Source: Asaia bogorensis (GTDB lineage Bacteria; Pseudomonadota; Alphaproteobacteria; Acetobacterales; Acetobacteraceae). Taken from it: a DNA stretch of 40,540 bases. Location of the stretch: assembly GCA_945897825.1 (NCBI GenBank), contig CAMDGX010000038.1:1-40540 (forward strand), in the 5' to 3' direction. The notes beneath the pieces were generated by a model. The model saw only the letters and a program-made list of their open reading frames with translations. It did no database searches and was not told the origin of the DNA. How positions within the stretch are numbered: position 1 is the stretch's first letter; each line of letters opens with the position of its first letter. Shown here piece by piece: positions 33,756-40,540 of the stretch. Both the position numbers and the translations under genes were made by a program.

Positions 33756-36608
33756 GTGGAGCGCACCCCCCCGGCAATAAGCGACGCAGCCGCCCCCGGA
33801 CCGGAAGCAGGCGCACCCGGGGCAGGCGCGCCACATCTGATCCTGATCGACGGCTCGGGCTTCATCTTCCGCGCCTACCACGCCCTGCCGCCGATGAGCC
33901 GGCCCGACGGCACGCCGGTGAACGCCGTGTTCGGCTTCAGCAACATGCTGTCGCGCCTGCTGAAGGACCATGTCGGCACGCATTTCGCGGTCATCTTCGA
34001 CGCCGGCCGCCTGACATTCCGCAACCGCCTGTACGACAAGTACAAGGCCCAGCGCCCCGAGCCCCCCGAGGACCTGCGCCCGCAGTTCGCCCTGGTGCGC
34101 GAGGCCACGCGGGCGTTCGGCGTTCCCAGCATCGAGCTGGACGACTGGGAGGCTGACGACCTCATCGCCACCTATGCCTGCGCCGCGGTCGCCGCCGGCG
34201 GGCGCGCCACCATCGTCTCCTCCGACAAGGACCTGATGCAGCTGCTGCGCCCGGGCATCGACATGCTCGACCCCATGAAGCAGAAGCCGATCGGGCTGGC
34301 CGACGTCATGGAGAAGTTCGGCGTGCCCCCGGAGAAGCTGATCGACGCCCAGGCGCTGATCGGCGACAGCGTGGACAACGTGCCCGGCGTGCCCGGCATC
34401 GGCCCCAAGACTGCCGCCCAACTGATCCAGGAGTTCGGCGACCTCGAAGGCATCCTGGCCGCCGCCCCGGCGATGAAACCCTCCAAGCGCCGCGACCTGC
34501 TGATCGAGCACGCGGAGCTCGCCCGCCTCTCCCGCCAGCTCGTCACGCTCTGCTGCGAGGTGCCGCTGCCGGAGCCGCTGGACGCCCTCGTCGCCCGCGA
34601 GCCGGACCGCGACATCCTCTCGGCCTGGCTCACCGCCCAGGGCTTCCGCAGCCTGGTCTCCCGGCTGGGGCTGGAAGCCGGCGCCTCCGCCGCCACCGTC
34701 GCCCCCCGGCCGCCGGCCATGCGCGCGGGTGGCGAGGCCCAGGGCGCGCTGTTCCCCGATGCTCAGGCGCAGCTCGCCCCCGCTCCGGCCACCGGCCGCG
34801 ACGGGTTCGGGCCGTACGAAACCGTCACCACGCTCGACGCCCTCCACACCTGGATCGACGCGGCGCGCGCGGCCGGCATCGTCGCCGTCGATACCGAGAC
34901 CGACAGCCTTGATGCGATGCGCGCCACCCTGGTCGGCATCTCGCTCGCCACCGCCCCCGGCCGCGCCTGCTACATCCCGTTGCGACACACAGGGGTCGAG
35001 GCGCAGGTCGCCCCCGATGCCGCCCTCGCAGCGCTCGCCGACCTGTTCGCCGACGCCACCGTGCTGAAGCTGTTCCAGAACGCCAAATACGACCTGATGG
35101 TGTTCACCCAGGCCGGCCTCGACGTGCCGGCGCCGGTGGACGACACCATGCTGATCTCCTTCGCCATGGAGGCCGGCGCGCACGGCCATGGCATGGACGA
35201 GCTGTCCAGCCTGCACCTCGGCCACACCCCGATCAGCTACGATTCCGTCACTGGCACCGGCAAGGGCCGCCTCACCTTCGCCCAGGTCCCGCTCGACCGC
35301 GCCACCGCCTACGCCGCCGAGGACGCCGACGTCACGCTGCGCCTCTGGCAGGTGCTGCGCCCCCGCCTGCGCGCGGCCAAGTCACTGGCCCTTTACGAAC
35401 AGGTCGAACGCCGGCTCGTCCCCATACTGCTGGAGATGGAGCGCGCGGGCATCAAGGTGGATGCCGACGAACTGCGGGCCATGTCGAAAGACTTCGCTGA
35501 GCGCATGGCGGTCATGGAAATCGACATCCACAGGCTGGCGGGCGAAACCTTCAACCTCGGCTCCCCCAAGCAGCTCGGCGAGATCCTGTTCGACCGCATG
35601 AAGCTGCCCGGCGGCAAGCGCATGAAAACCGGCGCCTGGGGCACCGATGCCGCCGTGCTCCAGGGCCTCGCCGACCAGGGCCACGAACTTCCCTCGCGCA
35701 TCCTGGAATGGCGCCAACTGGCCAAGCTCAAATCGACCTACGCCGATGCCTTGGTCGAACAGATCAACCCGGACACCAACCGAGTCCACACCAGCTACGC
35801 TATGGCCATCGCCTCCACCGGCCGCCTCTCCTCCACCGACCCCAACCTGCAGAACATCCCCATTCGCACCGAGGAAGGCAGCCGCATCCGCCGTGCCTTC
35901 GTCGCCGAGCCCGGCCATGTGCTGGTCAGCGCGGACTACTCGCAGATCGAGCTGCGCCTGCTCGCCCATGTCGCCGACATCCCCCAGCTGAAGGACAGCT
36001 TCGCCCGCGGCGAAGACATCCACGCCCGCACCGCCAGCGAGGTGTTCGGCGTGCCGATGGAAGGCATGGACGGCGCCACCCGCCGCCGCGCCAAGGCGAT
36101 CAACTTCGGCATCATCTACGGCATCTCCGCCTTCGGCCTCGCCCGCCAGCTCCAGATCGAGCCCGGCGAGGCGCGCGCCTATATCGACCTGTATTTCCGC
36201 CGCTACCCCGCCATCCGCGACTACATGGAGGCCACCAAGGAGGAAGCGCGCCGCCTCGGCTACGTGCTCACCCCCTTCGGCCGCCGCTGCTGGATCCCCG
36301 GCATCGCCGACAAGAACCCCGCCCGCCGCGGATATGCCGAGCGCCAGGCGATCAACGCGCCGCTCCAGGGTGGGGCGGCCGACATCATCAAGCGCGCCAT
36401 GGTGAAGCTGCCCGGCGTGCTGGCCGAGTCGAACCTGGGCGCGCGCATGCTGCTCCAGGTCCACGACGAATTGCTGTTCGAGGTGCCCGAACCCGCCGCC
36501 GCGCCGCTCGCCGCTCTCGCGCGCGATGTCATGCAGGCGGCGGCCACGCTGTCGGTGCCGCTGGTAGTCGAGACCGGCCAGGGACGGAGCTGGGCCGAGG
36601 CCCATTGA
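33756..36608 (+). CDS. polA: DNA polymerase I
   Basis: This protein of about 950 residues fills gaps and removes primers in replication and repair. It has all three activities: a 5'-3' nuclease (from about 27, LILIDGSGFIFRAYHALPP), a 3'-5' proofreading domain with DTETDSLD near 379, QNAKYD and YAAEDADVTL, and a polymerase with motif A SADYSQIELR near 727, motif B RRRAKAINFGIIYGIS and motif C VHDELLFEVPE near 903. All proofreading carboxylates appear present. GTG 33756 is the only sensible start; the frame upstream is an artefact across the neighbouring genes. It follows the zinc-finger gene by one base. The coding strand is C-rich. Confidence 0.97.
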   Translation: MERTPPAISDAAAPGPEAGAPGAGAPHLILIDGSGFIFRAYHALPPMSRPDGTPVNAVFGFSNMLSRLLKDHVGTHFAVIFDAGRLTFRNRLYDKYKAQRPEPPEDLRPQFALVREATRAFGVPSIELDDWEADDLIATYACAAVAAGGRATIVSSDKDLMQLLRPGIDMLDPMKQKPIGLADVMEKFGVPPEKLIDAQALIGDSVDNVPGVPGIGPKTAAQLIQEFGDLEGILAAAPAMKPSKRRDLLIEHAELARLSRQLVTLCCEVPLPEPLDALVAREPDRDILSAWLTAQGFRSLVSRLGLEAGASAATVAPRPPAMRAGGEAQGALFPDAQAQLAPAPATGRDGFGPYETVTTLDALHTWIDAARAAGIVAVDTETDSLDAMRATLVGISLATAPGRACYIPLRHTGVEAQVAPDAALAALADLFADATVLKLFQNAKYDLMVFTQAGLDVPAPVDDTMLISFAMEAGAHGHGMDELSSLHLGHTPISYDSVTGTGKGRLTFAQVPLDRATAYAAEDADVTLRLWQVLRPRLRAAKSLALYEQVERRLVPILLEMERAGIKVDADELRAMSKDFAERMAVMEIDIHRLAGETFNLGSPKQLGEILFDRMKLPGGKRMKTGAWGTDAAVLQGLADQGHELPSRILEWRQLAKLKSTYADALVEQINPDTNRVHTSYAMAIASTGRLSSTDPNLQNIPIRTEEGSRIRRAFVAEPGHVLVSADYSQIELRLLAHVADIPQLKDSFARGEDIHARTASEVFGVPMEGMDGATRRRAKAINFGIIYGISAFGLARQLQIEPGEARAYIDLYFRRYPAIRDYMEATKEEARRLGYVLTPFGRRCWIPGIADKNPARRGYAERQAINAPLQGGAADIIKRAMVKLPGVLAESNLGARMLLQVHDELLFEVPEPAAAPLAALARDVMQAAATLSVPLVVETGQGRSWAEAH

Positions 36609-36674
36609 ACCAGCTTTGATTCAACGCAACGCCCGAACCGCCCAGGCCGCTATGCTGGGGGTGGAGGTACCCTC

Positions 36675-37139
36675 ATGCCCAAGACCGACCAGATGACCGC
36701 CGCCGACGTGATGACGCGCAACGTCGTCACCCTCGCCCCCGATGCCACGCTGCGCCAGGCGGCTCGACTGATGACCCGCCACAACATCTCGGCCGTGCCT
36801 GTGCTCAAGGCCGGCGTCGTCGTTGGCCTCGTCAGCGAGACCGACCTGCTGCAACCCGGCATCGAACCCACCCCGCAGCCGGACTGGTGGCTGCACCAGC
36901 TCGCCGGTGAAGTGGAACTGGCCCCCGAATACATGTCCGCCCTTCGCGACGCCGGGCGCAGCGTCGGCCAGATCATGCAGCCCGACCCCGTCTGGGTGCC
37001 CGAAACCGCCACGCTGCCCGCCATCGCCGCCCTTATGGCCAAGGAAGGCGTGCGCCGCGTCCTGGTGCTGCGCGATGGCGCCCTCGTCGGCATCGTCTCC
37101 CGGCGCGATCTCGTGCGAGCCTTCGCCACCGCGACCTGA
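36675..37139 (+). CDS. CBS domain-pair protein
   Basis: This 154-residue cytosolic protein has two CBS motifs: ADVMTRNVVTLAPDATLRQA (about 10-29) with HNISAVPVL, and VGQIMQPDPVWVPETATL (about 97-114) with GVRRVLVL. The pair makes one Bateman module that binds adenine nucleotides such as AMP or ATP. There is no attached enzyme or channel domain, so it probably senses energy state and acts on a partner that cannot be inferred. GGAGG precedes ATG 36675. Confidence 0.9.
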   Translation: MPKTDQMTAADVMTRNVVTLAPDATLRQAARLMTRHNISAVPVLKAGVVVGLVSETDLLQPGIEPTPQPDWWLHQLAGEVELAPEYMSALRDAGRSVGQIMQPDPVWVPETATLPAIAALMAKEGVRRVLVLRDGALVGIVSRRDLVRAFATAT

Positions 37140-37169
37140 TTCTTCCACCCGTCCCCTCGCTGTCCCGTC

Positions 37170-37192
37170 CCGGCGTCCCAAGGGCGCCGGGC
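37170..37192 (+). terminator. possible stem after the CBS gene
   Basis: CCCGGCG (37170-37176) is complementary to CGCCGGG (37186-37192), with TCCCAAGGG between. There is no T-run on either side, so termination is uncertain. Confidence 0.3.
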
Positions 37193-37221
37193 ACGGCATC
37201 GCGCACGTTGAGCAATTTGCA

Positions 37222-37240
37222 AATGCGAGTCAGTCGCATT
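37222..37240 (+). promoter_or_regulatory. Fur-type operator before hemP
   Basis: AATGCGA (37222-37228), spacer GTCAG, TCGCATT (37234-37240): a perfect 19-base palindrome in an A/T-rich island. The site size and pattern fit Fur/iron-responsive boxes of haem-uptake genes. TTGCAA (37217-37222) and TATTGC (37240-37245) are 17 bases apart and could be a promoter that the repressor would cover. Irr or a similar alphaproteobacterial iron regulator is an alternative to Fur. Confidence 0.65.
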
Positions 37241-37277
37241 ATTGCTGGCATCCGAGTCCGCACCCGAGGATGATGCC

Positions 37278-37469
37278 ATGCCTGCCATGCCACCTGTATT
37301 GCCCCCCCTGCCCCGCGCCGGTGACCTGCCACCGCCGCGCGAAGAGGCACTGCGCCGCGTCGCGAGCACAGACCTGCTGGGCGACAAGCGCGAGGTGCTG
37401 ATCGAGCACGGCGACCAGACCTACCGCCTGCGCCTGACCGCCAGCAACAAGCTGATCCTGGTCAAGTAG
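37278..37469 (+). CDS. hemP: hemin uptake protein HemP
   Basis: This 63-residue protein of the HemP family is identified by STDLLGDKREVLIEHGDQ and TYRLRLTASNKLILVK. HemP-type proteins are linked to haem uptake in many proteobacteria, in some as an activator of the haem receptor gene. The N-terminal 25 residues are proline-rich and variable. ATG 37278 is preferred to upstream 37242, which lies in the operator region. No haem receptor or TonB gene is next to it; the gene stands alone behind the iron-type palindrome and converges on the Mla-type operon. Confidence 0.9.
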   Translation: MPAMPPVLPPLPRAGDLPPPREEALRRVASTDLLGDKREVLIEHGDQTYRLRLTASNKLILVK

Positions 37470-37481
37470 CGTCCCGCCCCG

Positions 37482-38063
37482 CTACCCGCGCAGCGCCGCC
37501 TCGACCTGTGCGAGCACCGCGGCCAGCGCCGCCGACTGCGCCTCCACCGCCTCGCGCGTGCTGCCCCCCGCCAGCGCGGCCTCCGCCGTCACGCGCTGCT
37601 GCAACAGCACCCGCATGGCGGCGGGCCGCTGGGCCACCACCGTCATGCCCAGGGCAATATGCGCCTGACCCGTCGCCGGGATTGTCCACAGCCCGGTGAG
37701 TTCGCCTTCCAGCACATGGTCCGCCTCCAGCCGGCTGCCGGAGGCGATCACCGCGCTGTACAGCCCGCTATCCGCCAGCCAGCCGCGCAGCGCCTCCTCC
37801 ACCGCCTGCGCCGGCGGGGCTGCCCACTCCTCGTAGAACTCGCTGCGGATCGACCCGTCGGACTGCAGGCTCTGCAGCCCGCGCTGCTCCAACCCCGGTC
37901 CGGCGCGCAACCCGCGCACCAGCAGGATCGGCGCCCCCCGCCGTGCCGGCTCGGCGCGCGGGCGGCGCGCCACCAGCGGCCATTGCCGGCGCTCGGCATA
38001 GGGCCGCTCGGCCAGGCCGCAGCCCGACAGCACCAAGGTCGCCAGCAGTGCACGGCGGTTCAT
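37482..38063 (-). CDS. ABC-type transport auxiliary lipoprotein
   Basis: This 193-residue lipoprotein has a lipobox at LSGC, acylated cysteine C15. The domain with LVRGLRAGPGLEQRGL and RSEFYEEWAAPPAQAVEEALRGWLA fits the ABC_trans_aux/PqiC-like family, which bridges MCE transporters to the outer membrane. It is the last gene of the MCE transport operon on the minus strand, 35 bases after the MlaD-like gene. It probably takes the place of MlaC or MlaA in this lineage; that is an inference. Confidence 0.88.
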   Translation of the reverse strand: MNRRALLATLVLSGCGLAERPYAERRQWPLVARRPRAEPARRGAPILLVRGLRAGPGLEQRGLQSLQSDGSIRSEFYEEWAAPPAQAVEEALRGWLADSGLYSAVIASGSRLEADHVLEGELTGLWTIPATGQAHIALGMTVVAQRPAAMRVLLQQRVTAEAALAGGSTREAVEAQSAALAAVLAQVEAALRG

Positions 38064-38098
38064 GCCTGTCTCCCGTTCACGCCCATCGGGCCCACCGC

Positions 38099-39100
38099 TC
38101 AGCGCCGCTCGCGCGGCGGCGGCGCGCCGAGCAGCAGGGACGAAGGATTGCGCCGCAGCGTCTCGCTGGTGTCGCGCAGGTTGGCCGCCGCCGCGCGGGC
38201 ATCGCGCAACGCCGGCAGCAACTCCGCCTGGGCATCGGCGGTTCCGTTGTTCACCCGGCGCACCGCGGTCTCCAGGCTGCTGATCAACGCCGGAAGCCGA
38301 GTCACCGCCTCGCCCAGCCGTTCCGCCGACTTCGTGGTCGCGGCAATCAGCTCGCGGCTCTGCGGGCCGTCGGCAAGGGTGCGCAGCGCCACGACCGTCG
38401 CGCGCAGTTCAGCCACCAGCCCCGGGAGGTCCGCCCCCTCCGCACCCGCACGCAACACCTTCATCAGAGCCGCCGCCTCGGTGAGCGCCTGGTTCAGCTC
38501 CCCCCCGCCCACCTGCCGCCGCGCATCGTCCACCAGCCCCTGCACGGACTCGGCGAGCCGCGCGATATCCACGCCCTGCAGCTTTGCCGCCAGCTGTTGG
38601 GCGGCATCCTGGAACTGGCTGATGGTGCTCGGCATGGAAGGGATAACGTCCAGCTCCGGCCGCCACGTGACGGGCTGGGCAGGAAAGCGGCGCGGATCGA
38701 CGAAGTCGAGCTCCAGGTAGAGCAACCCCGTGATGCCCTGCGCCGCGACGCGCGCGCGCAGCCCCGCCGCCACCGCCTCGCGCGTCTCCGGCACCTGGCC
38801 GAGGCGCTTGGGGTCGACCACGAATCGCACCACCACCAGCCGGTTCTCCGCATCCTGCACGCTCGCGGCCTGCGCCGGATAAGCGGCCGCGGCGAGGTCG
38901 ATCTCGGTCACCTGGCCGAGCCGGACGCCGCGGAACCGCACCGGCGAGCCAACATCCAGCCCCTGCACCGTCTCGCGGAAATACGTCTCGTAGCCGAGCC
39001 CGCCCGACACGGTGCCGCGCCCGAGGAACATCACCAGCGCCACGCCCAGCGCCACGCTGGCCACCAGCATCAGGCCCACGCGCAGATAGGTGGCGTTCAT
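38099..39100 (-). CDS. mlaD: MlaD-family (MCE) lipid transport protein
   Basis: This 333-residue protein has one N-terminal membrane helix (about 7-26) and one MCE domain (about 37-115: TYFRETVQGLDVGSPVRF, RGVRLGQVTEIDL). A long helical, coiled-coil tail follows. MCE proteins form hexameric rings in the periplasm that carry phospholipid between the membranes. Its start overlaps the ATPase stop by four bases (ATGA on the minus strand). Compared with E. coli MlaD (183 residues), the tail is much longer, as in other alphaproteobacterial versions. Confidence 0.92.
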   Translation of the reverse strand: MNATYLRVGLMLVASVALGVALVMFLGRGTVSGGLGYETYFRETVQGLDVGSPVRFRGVRLGQVTEIDLAAAAYPAQAASVQDAENRLVVVRFVVDPKRLGQVPETREAVAAGLRARVAAQGITGLLYLELDFVDPRRFPAQPVTWRPELDVIPSMPSTISQFQDAAQQLAAKLQGVDIARLAESVQGLVDDARRQVGGGELNQALTEAAALMKVLRAGAEGADLPGLVAELRATVVALRTLADGPQSRELIAATTKSAERLGEAVTRLPALISSLETAVRRVNNGTADAQAELLPALRDARAAAANLRDTSETLRRNPSSLLLGAPPPRERR

Positions 39101-39852
39101 GTCGCTTCGGCCTCGCGGTGAAAGAAGGCACGGACGGTGGGGTGGGTGCTTTCCTCGCGCAGCCGCCGCGGATCGCCCTCGGCGATCACGCCCTTCGCGG
39201 CACGGTCGAGCATCAGGCAGCGATCGGCGATCGCCAGGATGGAGGCGAGCTCGTGAGTCACGACGACGAAGGTAGTCCCGAGATCGCGCCGAAGGTCAAG
39301 GATGAGCTGGTCGATCCCCGCCGAGGTGATCGGGTCCAGTCCCGCCGACGGCTCGTCGAGGAACAGCAGCGGTGGGTCGAGCGCCAGCGCGCGGGCAATG
39401 GCGGCGCGCTTGGCCATCCCGCCCGAAATCTCCGCCGGCATCGAGCGGCCGAAATCGCCCAGCCCCACCAACGCCAGCTTCACCTGCGCCACCCGCGCAC
39501 AGGCCTCATCCGGCAGGTCGGTATAAACCTGCAGCGGCAGCATGATATTCTCTGCCAGCGTCATCGACCCGAACAACGCGCCCGCCTGGAACATCACCCC
39601 GATGCGCGTCAGCACATCGCCCCGGTCGGCATACATGTCGCGCCCCAGCACCTCGATGCGCCCGGTGCTCGGCCGCAGCAGCCCGATGATCTGGCGCAAC
39701 AGCGTCGACTTGCCGCAGCCGGACCCGCCCAGGATCACGAACACCTCCCCCCGCGCGATCGTGGCCGAGACGTCGCGGAAGATCACCCGCCCGCCGAATT
39801 GCTGCGTCACCCCCTCGATGCGGATCGCCGCCGCGGCCCCAGGCGATGCCAT
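39097..39852 (-). CDS. mlaF: MlaF-like ABC transporter ATPase
   Basis: This is a 251-residue cytosolic ATPase of the MlaFEDB-type phospholipid transporter. Walker A is GGSGCGKST at 42-50, the Q-loop is at Q89, the signature ISGGMAKR at 142-149, Walker B LLFLDEPSAGLDP at 162-174 and the H-loop histidine in VVVTHELAS. The variant signature ISGGM is usual for the MlaF/Ttg2A group. It begins one base after the permease stop and overlaps the mlaD start. Confidence 0.95.
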   Translation of the reverse strand: MASPGAAAAIRIEGVTQQFGGRVIFRDVSATIARGEVFVILGGSGCGKSTLLRQIIGLLRPSTGRIEVLGRDMYADRGDVLTRIGVMFQAGALFGSMTLAENIMLPLQVYTDLPDEACARVAQVKLALVGLGDFGRSMPAEISGGMAKRAAIARALALDPPLLFLDEPSAGLDPITSAGIDQLILDLRRDLGTTFVVVTHELASILAIADRCLMLDRAAKGVIAEGDPRRLREESTHPTVRAFFHREAEAT

Positions 39853-39853
39853 C

Positions 39854-40540
39854 CTACAGGCCCAGCTGGTAGAAGATCACGGCGAACACCCCGTCGAGCA
39901 CGATGGTCGCCACGATCCCACCCACCACCGCCGCCGTCGCGGCCAGCCCCACCGCGCGCGGCCCGATACCGGTGGCCAGCCCCGCACGGCAGCCGATGCC
40001 GGCCACCACCGCGCCGAACACCATCGCCTTGGCCAGCCCACCGAAGAAATCCACCGGCTTCACCCATTGCGCCACCTGGTTAGCCACCGTCACCGGCGGC
40101 CAGCCGGCACCGACCATCACCAGCGTCATGCCCAGCAGCCCCGCCATCTCCAGGATCACCGTCAGCGCCGGCATCACCACGATCGCCGCCAGCATGCGTG
40201 GCAGCACCAGCATCGTCACCGGGTCGATGCCCATCGTCGTCAGCGCATCGATCTCCTGGTTCACCTTCATCGTGCCGATCTCGGCGGCGAAGGCGCTGCC
40301 GGTGCGCCCGGCCAGGATCACCGCGGCCAGCAGCGGCCCCAGCTCGCGGATCAGGCTGATTGCCACCAAGTTGGCCACGAAGATGTCGGCCCCGAACCGC
40401 CGCATCGGGATCAAGGACTGGAACGCCAGGATCAACCCCATCAGCGTGCCCAGCAGCAACGTGAGCGGAATCGCCCGCACCCCGGCCTGGTCGGCGGTGC
40501 GCAGCAGGTCCGCCCGGCGGAACTGCCGCGCCCGCGCCGG
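39854..40540 (-). CDS. mlaE: MlaE-like permease (5' end beyond the window)
   Basis: The visible 228 residues are the C-terminal part of a MlaE-family permease: QFRRADLLRTADQAGVRAIP is the usual N-terminal amphipathic region, then several hydrophobic helices with GPLLAAVILAGRTGSAFAAEIGTM and QEIDALTTMGIDPVTMLVLPR. The GTG at 40480 is not the start; the frame and the family pattern run on past 40540. It is the first visible gene of the permease-ATPase-MCE-lipoprotein operon. An upstream STAS-domain gene such as mlaB may lie outside. Confidence 0.93.
   Translation of the reverse strand, partial: PARARQFRRADLLRTADQAGVRAIPLTLLLGTLMGLILAFQSLIPMRRFGADIFVANLVAISLIRELGPLLAAVILAGRTGSAFAAEIGTMKVNQEIDALTTMGIDPVTMLVLPRMLAAIVVMPALTVILEMAGLLGMTLVMVGAGWPPVTVANQVAQWVKPVDFFGGLAKAMVFGAVVAGIGCRAGLATGIGPRAVGLAATAAVVGGIVATIVLDGVFAVIFYQLGL

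Overview
The window is about 40.5 kb of very high-GC DNA from an alphaproteobacterium, most likely a member of the Acetobacteraceae or a close relative. The lineage call is an inference. It rests on the GC-rich codon use, the usg gene, a HrcA/CIRCE-type groESL operon, hemP, tandem TPR proteins with a GT9-like half, and an A/T-rich GAAG/CTTC palindrome of a kind I associate with this family. There is no transposase, phage gene, CRISPR array or rRNA. It reads as core chromosome carrying about 42 genes, two of them tRNAs.

Layout. 1-4250: the end of one gene, then three tandem TPR + glycosyltransferase-9-like paralogs joined by overlapping stop and start codons; the last one ends inside a palindromic repeat. 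4349-6875: dihydroorotase, the Fe-S protein YgfZ and Usg. 7076-9340: groES-groEL with promoter, CIRCE operator and terminator. 9577-10409: two nearly identical cold-shock genes, each with a hairpin just before its ribosome binding site. 10426-14121: a threonine-dehydratase-like enzyme, aat, a secreted protein, an MsrQ-like haem membrane protein and bcp. 14118-21567: glnE, divergent from a large AsmA-like envelope protein, then a haloacid dehalogenase-type enzyme and a small unknown protein. 21595-23610: tyrS and an alpha/beta hydrolase on the minus strand.

23851-27709 is a sulfur-trafficking operon: a promoter, a leader hairpin, two different cysteine desulfurases, an Isc-type [2Fe-2S] ferredoxin and the tRNA 2-thiouridylase MnmA. 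It is followed by tRNA-Met(CAT). 27894-33462 holds a PEP-CTERM protein, an acetamidase/formamidase, an M20 amidohydrolase, an Eis-like acetyltransferase, tRNA-Arg(CCG) and a lipoprotein hydrolase whose stop codon lies inside the tRNA. 33545-37469 holds a zinc-finger protein, polA, a CBS-domain protein and hemP behind a Fur-type palindrome. 37482-40540 is a minus-strand Mla/MCE lipid-transport operon (permease, ATPase, MCE protein, lipoprotein), with the permease cut by the window end.

At larger scale, the plus strand is G-rich or balanced up to about 27.7 kb and C-rich from about 28 kb to the end, whichever strand the genes are on. Such a G-to-C switch is what is seen near a replication terminus or at an inversion boundary. 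I found no gene cluster that I would call a wholly new system. The most interesting loci are the skew switch, the desulfurase pair with its structured leader, the cold-shock leaders, and the repeat that forms the end of a protein.
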